A stretch of 64,000 bases of DNA from Persicaria tinctoria (taxonomy: Eukaryota; Streptophyta; Magnoliopsida; Caryophyllales; Polygonaceae): contig JBANSL010000018.1 of NCBI GenBank assembly GCA_037127255.1, positions 20,805,175 through 20,869,174 on the forward strand, written 5' to 3'. Of this stretch, positions 49,887 to 60,828 are shown piece by piece. Position 1 is the stretch's first letter; the number at the start of each line of letters is the position of its first letter. The translations under genes and the position numbers were made by a program. The notes beneath the pieces are model-generated. The model did not search any database. It was not told the DNA's origin and saw only the letters and a program-made list of their open reading frames with translations.

Positions 49887-50321
49887 TTATTTACAAACTC
49901 AAGGAGGAAGTAATTAATTGTCATGTAAACAAACTTTATGAGTTGTCTAAAAAATACTTATATGATGATGATTAAATAGAGTGGGAAATTGAAATAGTTA
50001 AATCTGGATTTGATTCAATCTTCGTGGTTTGGATGAAATAATGCATTATTACAGTTTCATTAATTCTCCTTTTTGATTTTTTTTGGAACTGGAAAGAATT
50101 CGACTATCGAATATGCCCAGTGAGTCGAGAGGCCGAAAAGATTGGCGGGACAAACCGTTAAAAGAAACAAAAAATCCAAGTCAAATCATCAAAGACAAAT
50201 ACACCACGAACAAACTAGAGATTGAAGGCCGAAACTAGCAAAGGCGAATGATGTTAGAACCGGGACAAGTGAGCCATTCTTTTAACCGTTGGTAGAGGCA
50301 ACACAAGGCATTACTAGGGAA

Positions 50322-50351
50322 CAAATGTGGAGACATCTGTCTCCACATTTG
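50322..50351. repeat. Perfect 14-bp palindrome with 2-base loop
   Basis: CAAATGTGGAGACA, TC, TGTCTCCACATTTG. Short foldback of unknown origin in non-coding DNA. Confidence 0.9.
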
Positions 50352-51341
50352 GACTCGGACGTCAGCGAGCCATCAGAACTCGATCACATCCACGACCTCT
50401 CGCACAAAGGCAAAAGAAAGACCACATAGCTCAAATAAATATCACCGCTAGAATCAAACAAACAAGCGCTCCAGAAAAAGTCGGCGCAAACATTTTTTTG
50501 ACAAGATTTGCACGTTGTAGAAAATTTATATAAATATTAATTTTAATTGTTTGATTAAATTTAATAATATGGTAAGAAAAAAAAAACCCAATTCATTAAA
50601 AATATTGATTTTTAATTTTAATTATACCGCTTGTTATTAGGAAGAATAGCAAAAAAATACCCAAAAACTATATGACATTTGCAAATATGTCTTTTTTTTA
50701 CTTTATTGCAAAAATGCATAATAAAATTGCAAATGTGTCCAAAAGAAAAAAAAAACGGATTTTCCTATTTTTTAAAATAAAAACTAAAAAAGAAAAAAAA
50801 AGTATTTCCAAAAAAGACTGGAAAAAGACCAAAAAAAGAAAAATAAATAAAAACGAAAAAAGAAAAAGAAAAAGAAAAAAAACGTTGTAAATGGGAAAAG
50901 ATAAAAAGTAAAAAAATCAGAAAATCCCTCGTCCTTCTCCCCCGAACGAGCAACGACGAAGCTCCTCCTCAGTCGGCGTTGAAGATCTCCTCTTAGACCG
51001 AGCCTCCTCCGCCGACGGCTTCTCACGGGTGTCGGCTCTTCGGTCTTGCCATCAGCACTCCACCGCTCTGCATATATTTTCGCCCCAAATCTTCGGTCTC
51101 GACAGTTTCGCCCCAAATATTCGGTCTCGACAGTTCCGCCGCCGCATGCAGCAAAAACACCGGCGAGGAGATCGGAGTTGTCGCCATCGGTCATCATCAG
51201 GTCGAGTGTCATCCCTCGAAGCCCTCTATCATCGAATTCGAGAAACCCTAGGTATGTAAAACTTCTACAATCTAGACTTTGTGACAATTTTAGGAAAAAG
51301 GACATACATGGAGCGCCTATCTCTAGTTTATAATGCATAAG
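50352..51341. other. Low-complexity then GC-richer non-coding DNA
   Basis: 50,570-50,900 is A-rich and ill-defined. 50,930-51,250 is GC-richer and ends in GAAACCCTAG/GTATGT, which resembles a plant 5' leader with a splice donor. I recognise no protein there. Confidence 0.4.
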
Positions 51342-51531
51342 GGGAGGTTCTTGAGAATCTGTTTCCTATTTTAGACAATTTTGAGAGGGCCAAAGCCCAG
51401 ATCAAGGTGGAAAAGGAAGGGGAGAAGAAGATAAATAACAGCTATCAGAGTATATACAAGCAGTTTGTGGGGAGTCTTGCTTCAGTTGGTGTTGCCACTG
51501 TAGAGACCGTGGGGAGTTCTTTTGACCCATT
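51342..51531 (+). pseudogene. GrpE-type nucleotide-exchange factor gene fragment (single exon)
   Basis: GrpE proteins release ADP from Hsp70/DnaK in chloroplasts and mitochondria. The frame reads GEVLENLFPILDNFERAKAQ, then EKEGEKKINNSYQSIYKQF and FDPL, the order seen in the dimer helix and start of the beta domain of plant chloroplast-type GrpE. A TAA (51338-51340) lies just upstream in frame, at a possible AG acceptor (51340-51341), and the end is a good donor, TTG/GTAAGTG (exon end 51531). The following exon (the rest of the beta domain) was not found downstream, and nothing of the N-terminus lies upstream. I call it an isolated, probably transposon-carried exon. Confidence 0.75.
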
Positions 51532-53628
51532 GGTAAGTGCTAATCTTGATACATTTATGTACATTCGAAGTATTATGTTAAGTATTTATAAAAAAAAAAG
51601 TATTATGTTAAGTTGCTTGGATTTTCATGTGAAGTAATGGTGATTGGATTTCACTGTCCTCTTTCTTGAGAGAAGGATGAACTCAGTTTCCTTTGCTCAA
51701 TAAACCTCAATTACATATGTAAATTAGTTAAACTTTTTTTTTATTAGTAATAATTCGAGGTCAGACAGGTCAGATCCTCGATGGCCGATAAAATCGGTAG
51801 ACGGTAAACCGTCAAATAAATAAAAAATACAAAGCGGTGCACAACGCAGGCAAGAGAGCTCTACAGAAACGAAGCAAAACCAACAAAACCAAACAAGATG
51901 AGGACGAAAATGGCGGACAAAGCCAAGCACCACCAGAAGCAGCACCACAGGCCAGCGACACATCAGGACCCGATCATCCTGTGGGCAGTGAGGACGAAAC
52001 CAGGGAAGCAGTCAACCCGGAAAGAGGAGTCGTCACGAAACACACTACCACGACCCTTGCATGTCCCGACCCCAGCATCCAAAACCCCACCCGCGGAAGT
52101 GAAAGCTCGACCCCCCATCAAACGCAAAGCCACACAACGCCTGAGTATAAAGCACCCAAGCCCTAACGGGATTTTGATAAACCCTCGCGGGATTTTTATC
52201 GGATCCTTTTCAACGGGTTTACTCAAAATTGAAATATATATAAATATATATGATTTAAAAAAAATATTGTCGGCCCACTTGGGCCCCAAGGAGACCAAGC
52301 CTTTGGCCCGTCCGAGGCCCGCTTGAGCCCATCCAAAACTTGTAGCCGGAAAAGAATAATCAAGGGGAAAAGATGTCAAGAACGCAGCCGGCAAGGAAGA
52401 CAGATGGCCAGGGCAGCGGCGGCCGGAACTGGGTGACGCTAGGTAGGGGACATTTTGAACTGGGTGATACTGGTGGTCAAAATTGAGGGAGTAACAGGGG
52501 GTCCAGGAGGCGCGAGACGCCATGGAGTTCAAATTGAAAGCAAACGGTGACGGACAGTTGCAGGGCTCCCGGACGGAACAGCAGGCAGCGGCCGCGCCAC
52601 CGGAAAGCCCAGCCGACGGTGAGGATAAAAGAGGAGGAAACGCGCCACCACACAACACCGATACGGAAGTAGAACAAAGCGCGAACCCGGGATTGAGAAG
52701 GGGCTCAAGTACTACGACATGACCAATCGAAACACCGAAACGAACCACAGACGAACAGAGCACGAAAAGGGCATGGGGGTGGAAGAAAACGCTAGAAATA
52801 ACCCAGATTCACCGAATCCCCAATTTGATTGAGGGTTTTGCTCGAGCAGCAACCATGGAATTGGGGTTTTCTACAAACAGTCTTCGACGATCAACATCAA
52901 GGAGCGACGTCTGGTATGGAAGTGGCCGGAGCTGGATAGACACGGCCGGAGCCGGGTAGACACGGGTAGACACGGCTGAAGCCGAGGTAGGGCAACCGAG
53001 GTCGGAGTTAGACGGTCGACGCCGAGGTTTTGCTCCCGAAGGAGGTTTAGTTTGCCCTTAGAAGAGGGTTTTCCTAGAAATCTCCGCCGGTGGCAGATCC
53101 GTCATCGCCCGTTCGCCATCCCTTGAGGACGGTTTTTCTTCCTCTCAAAATAGAGAGTTTTCTGATTGGAACTTTTAGTAAGATTCCTACGAGTTATACA
53201 TGGTAACATTTCTAACATCCCAATGGAATTTAAACTACAAGTCAGCTTCCTCCTAGGCATCAGCTGGTTGCTTAAACTTCTTTTGCTAAACTACCAAAAT
53301 GTTGATCATTAATAAATCCTACTGCAGATCCAACACCTATTTTGGCACCCTGAAATAAGTCTGATTTCTTACATGTTGTGTGAAACACTCTGCTAGAGCA
53401 ACATTCACATATTGAATATCTTAGTTTTTTTTACTCCAGTGAGTAACAAATTCATGGGGCCACAATTTGTATTATATGTGTTCTGATGTCTGATTATTTG
53501 GCATCCAACTTTTTATTTTATGAAGAGCATCTCTGTATAAGAGCTTACAAATAGCAGTGGGACAGTGATATCCACAGTGTGCTGGAATGTCTTTATCTCT
53601 TCTCGATCAGCATATCCATTGAAAGCGG
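51532..53628. other. Unidentified sequence, possibly a retrotransposed copy on the minus strand
   Basis: On the minus strand a CT- and GC-rich, leader-like stretch (from about 53,160 down) is followed by an open frame of 266 codons (52763-51963) and then an A-run (51729-51737 as T on the plus strand). The frame has no motif I recognise and no reverse transcriptase. The layout resembles a deleted LINE or processed transcript, but I found no target duplication. Confidence 0.3.
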
Positions 53629-53952
53629 GGATACCTTCGTTCGGATCTTGCAATCCAGGTACGGGTTGAGGTTTCAAACCTCTTTTAAGGATTAGTATGA
53701 AAGTGGGGATTTCGAACCCCAAACCATCGTAGGGTCGTTGGGTACCCTTAACCTGTCCTAATGACTAAGTCATATGAATTCATTTAAGGAAGCGAAACGG
53801 AAAACAAGAATAAGATACAACTTCCCATGACAGAGCCGGGCCAAAACCAAAACCATAGGTATAATTGATTATCACTTAGCCAAGTTAGCGGGTTAGACCG
53901 ACCAGTTCTTCAATTTCGCCAAAGAGACTTCCCGTCACAGAAGCAAAGAGCA
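53629..53952 (-). repeat. LTR fragment, direct copy of 63528-63848
   Basis: About 324 bp matching the right-edge LTR at over 90%, including GGATACCTTCGTTCGGAT, GGGGATTTCGAACCCCAAAC and TAGCCAAGTTAGCGGGTTAG. It lacks the first 44 bases of that LTR and diverges after AGCAAAGAGC. Confidence 0.8.
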
Positions 53953-54856
53953 AGCAAACAAAATGAACAAAAACCCTCAATTCATATTTCAAACCTCAAA
54001 TACCATGTCTAACAAATCCATTTCAATTCTCCAAATCAAGTCAACATTTCAACAAAATCAATTCATTAAAGTGTAGAAACAAACAAGAATCTTGAATTGA
54101 TTGAGGGAATGCAAACAAAATCAAACCAAATTAGGGGATCTTACAACCGCTGCATCTCGATTTGCGATTGTCTCGCCTCGCACAGTCGCACCATTGGGCA
54201 GCACCGCAACACCCATGCTCCAAGCAGCAGCAGAGCCGACCCTCTCCCCGTCTCCCGGAGCCGTCCTCGCAAACGTCAAATAGGTCGCCTGCCTTTAGCC
54301 CTCGCATGCTGCTCCTCCTCCTCGGCTTCTCACTTCGTACTCAATTCGTCTGTTGTTCGTTCGTTTCAACCAAATCAAATCTCATTAAGTTTGTATGAGA
54401 AACCAAATTCACATGAGAAACCAATATATTGAGTATAGAATCGAAGTTCAATTTTCAAGCTAAACCCTAATTAAATGTCAGAAATGGGGAGAAATTTTAG
54501 ACATAGCCACTACCACCCACCGTTAGCGGACTCTTGGTAGGCAGACTTAGCGGTGTTCGGCCTCCATCTTTAGGCAGGTTCGCCTCCTCTCTCAGCCGGG
54601 TTCTTCGAGTGGAATCTGCTCTCTCAGTCGCCTCTCTCTGTGTTATTCTTCTTCGTTCTTCATTGTCGACTTTCATTTCTTTCTTTTTTAATAAAAACAA
54701 ACGGAGCATTACAGATCTGTTAACTATAACCTTAGAAGGGCACGACGCGAATTTAACCTAAACCTCAGGGGTACCAGACGAAAATGGTTAAAGTTTTGTA
54801 CACCTCGTGAAAATTGCTTTACCTTGGGGGTACCCGGCGAAATTTCCAAAACTTTT
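53953..54856. other. Unassigned sequence
   Basis: Short overlapping open frames (about 54,097-54,432) with no family resemblance. No gene called. Confidence 0.4.
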
Positions 54857-55055
54857 ATATTATCTCAAGACTTTAAGATACAAGCAATTTATGATACTTC
54901 AAGAAATAAGAAAGACTTGCAAAGATGTAAACTTTTCTGCAAATAAGAACTTATGAACTTGAAATCCTAGAAGAAAATTACATGAGTTTTTTAGAATTCA
55001 AGAGGGATTTTCGCTCTCTGATTTTTTGATGCCTTTTCTTCATTCTGCATGCTCC

Positions 55056-55091
55056 TTTATATAGGCAAGAGTTGGTCTTCATTTGACGTCA
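55056..55091 (-). promoter_or_regulatory. Pararetrovirus-type promoter, left arm
   Basis: Minus strand TGACGTCA (55084-55091), then TATATAAA (55056-55063). Would fire leftward, away from the viral gene. Activity is not known. Confidence 0.6.
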
Positions 55092-55707
55092 TTGCATACG
55101 TTTTTTGTAATTCAACTGTAGACATGTGATGGATCTATTCTCTGAGTAGAGGATGAAGTCTTCTTTTCCGCAGAAATGGTGGTAGATGTCTCTTTGGCTC
55201 TTGCGAATAGTACGAAGTGAATAGTAAAAGTTTGAATAGTGAACAGTGAATAGTAACTGTTGTCGTGAATAGTGAATAGTGACTGCTGTCGTATTTTCTT
55301 TCCTTCGGTATATGTCTTCTCTCGATGGCTTGAGTGGTCTACAGTCTGCTGATTGCACCATATTCATACATAAATACATATATAAAAACCTACATACATA
55401 AATACCGGAATATATATTTATGTAGGTATTTATGTATGTAGGTTTTTATGTATGTATTTATGTATGAATATGGTGTAATCAGCAAACCGCATATCACTCA
55501 AGCCATTGAGAGAAGACATATACTGATGGAAAAAAAAAGACTACAACAGTTACTATTCACTATTCAAACTTTTACTATTCACTTCGTACTATTCGCAAGA
55601 GCCAAAGAGACATCTACCGCCATTTCCGCGGAAAAGAAGACTTCATCCTCTACCCAGAGAACAAATCCACCACATGTCTAAAGTTGAACTACAAAAAATG
55701 TATGCAA

Positions 55708-55743
55708 TGACGTCAAATGAAGACCAACTCTTGCCTATATAAA
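55708..55743 (+). promoter_or_regulatory. Pararetrovirus-type promoter, right arm
   Basis: TGACGTCA (55708-55715), a bZIP/TGA-factor site, lies about 20 bases before TATATAAA (55736-55743). This matches the general plan of caulimovirid promoters, where TGACG elements sit close upstream of the TATA box. Confidence 0.65.
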
Positions 55744-56085
55744 GGAGCATGCAAAACGAAAAAATGGCATCGAAAAATCAGAGAGTGAAAATCCCCCTTG
55801 AATTCTCAAAAACTCTTGTAATTTTCTTTCCGGATTTCAAGTTCTTATGTTCTTTTTTTAGGTAAGTAAGCTCTTAAGTTCTTATTTGAAGAAAAGTTTG
55901 CATCTTTGTAAGTCTTTCTTATTTCTTGAAGTATCATAAATTGCTTGTATCTTAAAGTCTTGAGATAATATAAAAAAAATTGTGTGTTCATTTTTCTCTG
56001 TTTTTTAAGTTTTATTACTATCTTTATATGTTCATTTTTCTTTGTTTTTTAAGTTTCATTACTATAATTATACCTGGGTTTAATT

Positions 56086-56098
56086 TGGTATCAAAGCC
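56086..56098 (+). other. Primer-binding site (tRNA-Met type) of the endogenous pararetrovirus
   Basis: TGGTATCAAAGCC resembles the initiator tRNA-Met complement, with one change from TGGTATCAGAGC. It lies between the TATA box and the first viral frame, as in Caulimoviridae. Confidence 0.7.
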
Positions 56099-56320
56099 AT
56101 TAGAAGTATTACTCTAAACCTTAAAACATATTTCTATATACTTCTTATCTTACTGTTCAAATTAACGTTATTAAGGTGTGTGCTTGGTTTAGTCGTAAAT
56201 CCGCTTGGTCAGCCCGCTGATAGAGTGGTCCTGGTAGATGGTCCCACGCCAACTATAGTGTTAACTCTGAATTTGTAATGTTAACTAGTCTATAGAAGTA
56301 TGACTTTACGGTTTAGACGA

Positions 56321-57898
56321 ATGCTCTCTAGGAGTTCTAATTCTAATAGTAACCCTGTTGTGCATAGTAATTAAAATTTGTATACAAACGATGAAAACAA
56401 TATGATTGATTGGTCCATTCCTCATCAGAATATAGAGTCCATATACAAAATTGGAATTATAGACTTTAAAACAACCTTTAGTGTAAGAACTCATGAAGAA
56501 ACCATCAGTCTTAACAAAGAGCAGCAGTCTTTACAACTTTTATCCTCTTTATCATTAAATAAATATCAAACAAAAGGTTATAGATATGTTCACCTAGGTT
56601 TAATACAAGTTGCTCTAAAACTGTTAGCTAGAAAATGAATTGATACTCCTGTTTTTATAGCCTTAAGAGATGATAGACTTAAATCTTACAAAGACTCTTT
56701 AATAGCTATAATTCAGACAAACATATGCAATGACCCGATCTATTTTAATTGTTCACCCAATTTTCATGTTGACTTTACAGACCCAAGGGTTACCCAAACA
56801 TTAACCCTAGACGTAAAAATTCTAAAGGATAATTTTAAACAACTGTCAAAAAACTTTGCTATAATCTATAGAGTTCATTATAGACTTTTAACTTCTTTAA
56901 CTGACCCTAAATGTTTAATCCCTCCTGTCCCAATGGGAGAAACAACTTTACTTCAATTAGAAGCTGAAAAATACACAATATTCACTCCTAAGCTTATTAA
57001 ATGGGACGATATAACAATCCCAAATACCTTAGAACTTGATCATGATTATCCCCCGGATAATTTGAAAAAAAGAGAAGTCTCAGAAATAACTGAGAGTCTA
57101 GACGGAAAAGTACTTCTTAGATTTAATTCCAGTAGAAGTTATTCAACTCTACCCAGACTAAGAAACTCTTTACCTCCTAGAACTTCTTTTTCGGACTCTT
57201 TCTACACCGCCCGAAATATTGTATACAATAGAAGAAATAATAGTATAGACTTAGGAAGAAACCACACAGAAGTAATCCTAGATTTCAATAGTTCTATACC
57301 TGATCCTATTATTGACCCTATAGACCGATCACCATCCTCTCCTACGGATAGTGAAATGAATAGATACTCCTCAATAAATGTTATTATCAACTCCACATTC
57401 ACAATAAATAAAGAATATCTTAGAACTGACTTTAATTCAAGAAAAAATAAAGATAAAAGAAATTGGTTCCTAAGTTTTGAAGAAAGTCATAGAACTAAGA
57501 TTAGAGAAATTTGGTACTCTGAAATGGAAAAAATTCAAAATATTATTCTTTTCTTTACTTGGTTCAAACATTATCTTAAGAAAAATGGAATAGAACACCC
57601 TTTTAATCATAAGTCTATAGAAGTTCAAACTAGACTTACCAAAACTTGGAGTACTTTACCAGATGGAATTGTCCATTCTATTTACCCTCCTCTCAAAGGA
57701 ATAAAAATTAAAACTGGAGAAGGAGAAATAAGAGGAGAATCATTTAAAAATGATAAGATAAATCCCTCAGATAATAGAACTTCTACATTAGAAGACATTA
57801 AAAAGATTTATCAACAAAACAATTATTCTGATCAACTCAATCTATCGGTCTCAATTCAAGCAAGATTCACAAGCCATAAGAAATGCATAACCACATAA
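56321..57898 (+). pseudogene. Endogenous caulimovirid ORF1 fragment: movement-protein region, broken
   Basis: An old genomic copy of part of a plant pararetrovirus. The segment 56,530-56,930 carries the 30K-type movement-protein signature (for example GYRYVHLGLIQVALK and DPIYFNC). Further on, an RxWF...WF-type block (about 57,420-57,590) resembles the region after the movement domain in Florendovirus/Petuvirus-like genomes; the genus is inference. In the single frame starting at ATG 56321 there are stops at 56372-56374 and 56636-56638; thereafter it is open to 57898. Capsid, protease, reverse transcriptase and RNase H regions are absent: viral similarity ends near 57,880 and non-viral DNA follows. 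Not able to replicate. Confidence 0.85.
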
Positions 57899-59739
57899 CA
57901 CCAATCTCTAATCAACACATCACACAGCAAGTCTCAACATATACCAATACATTGCCACAAGGTCACATCAACATCTCCACATCATACCAAAGGTCATAAT
58001 AGGCTTCTATGTCAAGATCATAACACACATCTCGACATCATACCAAAAGCCATAAAAGGTACCTCCTCATCATAGAGTCAACGAACCAAACTCATTGTCA
58101 AGACATCAACACAACAAGTCATGCTATTAAGATTCAGCAAAAGGGGAGGTCAAACAGTATATCAATCATCGAATGTCAACATATTCACCGGACATCATCT
58201 TGACTCATCATAGTGCCATATAACAATCATTTAGTAATGAGACATCATTATCTCATATATACAAATCATATTCATACTCAAAGTCATATTCATCATTTAA
58301 CATATCTATAATCATGTTTAACGACCATATAACATAACATCATGCTTATCATCACATAATATAACATCATGCCGGTACATATTAATAAATCACATAATCA
58401 AGAGAGTCACCACCAATAAAAAATAAACACAATCCCCACTTGTCCGTCTCCACTCTCAAGCAAGGACCAATCCGTATCTAGACTCACCAACATCAACTCA
58501 GTTAACATCCTTTAAAGAAGTCCCAGCTCATTTCAATACTCTAATCTCGCCCCTCATTCCACCAAGCACTCTCCCTAGCAATCAACCTCTAAGAACCCAT
58601 ATCCTCGATTCCACAAAGGCCATTTCTTACACTTCTCACACTTCCCCAAGATTTCACAAGCATCCCACCCTACTAACCACACTTCTCCTCTAGAAATTCC
58701 TCGATCATTGCCTAGCCGACCTATTCCTAACCATACCCTCACCCAAGATTCACCTAGAAGGTCATCGGAACCACCCAAGCACTGCCTCCTTTAGATCCCA
58801 AAGCTCGCTCGGTCTAACCCAAGCCAACATCCCTCTCTTGCGACTTACCTCATAATATCATCGATCATCCTAACCGCTCAAGTTCTTTCATCACTCTCCG
58901 ACCATTTTTCAAGAGAATCTCACCCACAAGTTCAAAGAAGAAGCAATCATGGACATTATTACACATAAGGACTACATCATATATGCTAGCATTTATATCA
59001 ATAGCATCATTAGTTCATCATTAAACATTGCAAATGTATCAGTGAGTCTCAATTCACCGTCATGCCCAAAATTATTGCAAAACATCATATATACACATAA
59101 TCAAGTCAAGCTAGCAAGTTCCATCATGACTTATCAGATAAACAAATCAGACTTCTCAACATTTACATTTCATATTTTATAGGCAAAGGAATTTAGATCA
59201 TGCTTAGCAACTCAGAGTAGCAACACATCAAGGTATCATGTTACATAAGAACTGCAAGACATTGAATCATATAATCATAGACAACAGACAATCAGGCAAC
59301 AATCATTCCCAAGTCGGCACATCAACACGTAAATTTCATTTTCAAGTCAATGCAATATCGTCATCAACAATTAAGAAGGATTACCAATTCGAACGGAGGA
59401 CACTCCTGCTTACAATGCATATCGTACTCAGTAACCATAATCCTCGTGACGTGCTTGTCCCGCCGACATCGTTGGTCCTGAGGCCCGTGGGTTATGAGCG
59501 CACACTTCCGCTGCGCTGCTCTATCGCTATTTAACTTTCCATTCCCTCTTTCATGCGGTCGCTCGTCCGATGTATCGCGCAAGAGTCCAAGTTAGCGGAG
59601 ATAGGGGAGCGACAAGAGCGGACAACCCAACGTTTTTTTCGGAAACAACCACAGAACAAAGCTAAAGACGACAAGACTAGAGACAAGACTCTGACCCGAG
59701 AATAACAACGATGCCCTTATGGAAGTCTTTTAGGTTATA
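57899..59739. other. AC/AT-rich non-coding DNA with local imperfect repeats
   Basis: CATC/ACATCATACC-type phrases recur (about 57,960-58,070), typical of non-coding retroelement interior. No gene recognised. It may be the interior of the minus-strand retroelement whose 5' LTR is at the right edge. Confidence 0.4.
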
Positions 59740-60826
59740 CTCCCTCCGTTTGCGAAAACTTGTCGTTTTAGAGAGTTAATTTTGTTCAACAAAACATGTC
59801 TGATATGGGGTTAACCGTAGGATGGCCCGATCTTCGACAATCAAGACTCAAAGACAAGAACGGAAGCAAAGACTCAAAAAAATAGAATAAGAACAAACAA
59901 AACGCAGCAATGAAGACTCGACAAAACAATGAAATAAAGACCGATAGATGGGTGATTTGAACTAAAATAGAATGAGGCAAAGACCCCAGGCCTCTTAAGA
60001 GGGTAGGAACCAAATACCAACGACTAGAAAGCCCGCCTCTACAACCTTACACAACCAAGCGGACAACTTGGAGGCACAAGGAGGGGACTTGTGATTACCT
60101 GGATCACCAAGCTCTCGCGAGGTTGACGATCTCAAAGCAAACCAAGCAGGATCTATAACCAATTTGCAATCGACGAGCAACGCTTCGAATCGATTGACTT
60201 GCGCTCTTGTGTTTCACACAAAAAGAGGGAATTTTCATCAAAATTGTACGTGTTCCACAATGAAGGGTCGGCCGCCTATTTAACCTAACAAGACTGAATT
60301 TCGGCCTAAATTAATTAAAATAATAACTTAAAGAATTAATTAAAATAAACCTAAAAGAAATACTAAAAATAAGATAAATTCGTCTAAAAACAGTGACAGC
60401 TCAAAGAATGTGATTTTCGGCCAAGCTCTAGGTCGAATCTGGAAAAACCTTCAACAGCAAAGTTGTAGATCTCTTCGTTCTCGTTCCAACAAAGTATGGC
60501 ACGCCTCAATCCGATTAATATTGAATCCGTACGACTCATTTTACTGAGACGTCAAAAAGCTGTCAAATGCCGAACGAATCTAAAAAATATCAAGCTTCTA
60601 CCTTTGCACCTTCTCCCATGGTTGGATGGTCCCGCATCAATGTCATTTTAAGTATTTTGGCCTCTACTTTACAAAAATGCCCTTGTAATGATTAATAGAT
60701 TGTTAGTTGTAGTTTTCGATAAAGTAAAAAAGTAGTGTAATAAATGAGGATATAATAGTATATTTGTTTATTTCCTTAAAACTTGTGAAAGAAGCTAGGA
60801 TGACAAGTTTTGGCGCATGGAGGGAG
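59740..60826. mobile_element. Stowaway-like MITE split by a solo LTR
   Basis: Left end CTCCCTCCGTTTGCGAAAAC and, reversed, right end CTCCCTCCATGCGCCAAAAC, with TA on both sides (59738-59739, 60827-60828). Taking out the solo LTR and one target copy leaves about 243 bp, a normal MITE size. Confidence 0.85.
59801..60639. repeat. Solo LTR, 839 bp
   Basis: Starts TGATATGGGG and ends CCGCATCA (TG...CA), flanked by the 5-bp duplication ATGTC (59796-59800 and 60640-60644). No internal retroelement domain. Orientation and superfamily unknown. Best explained by recombination between two LTRs. Confidence 0.85.
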
Positions 60827-60828
60827 TA

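Larger units (their letters stand above)
54857..55972. repeat. About 550-bp inverted repeat of a pararetrovirus promoter-leader
   Basis: The left arm 54857-55405 and right arm 55426-55972 are reverse complements apart from scattered changes, an extra repeat of GTGAATAGTGAATAGT type in the left arm, and a small insertion in the right one. Only about 20 bases separate them. Each arm carries a TATA box and a TGACGTCA site. The right arm leads into the primer-binding site and movement-protein frame of an endogenous caulimovirid, so the left arm is a head-to-head copy of its promoter region. Confidence 0.9.
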
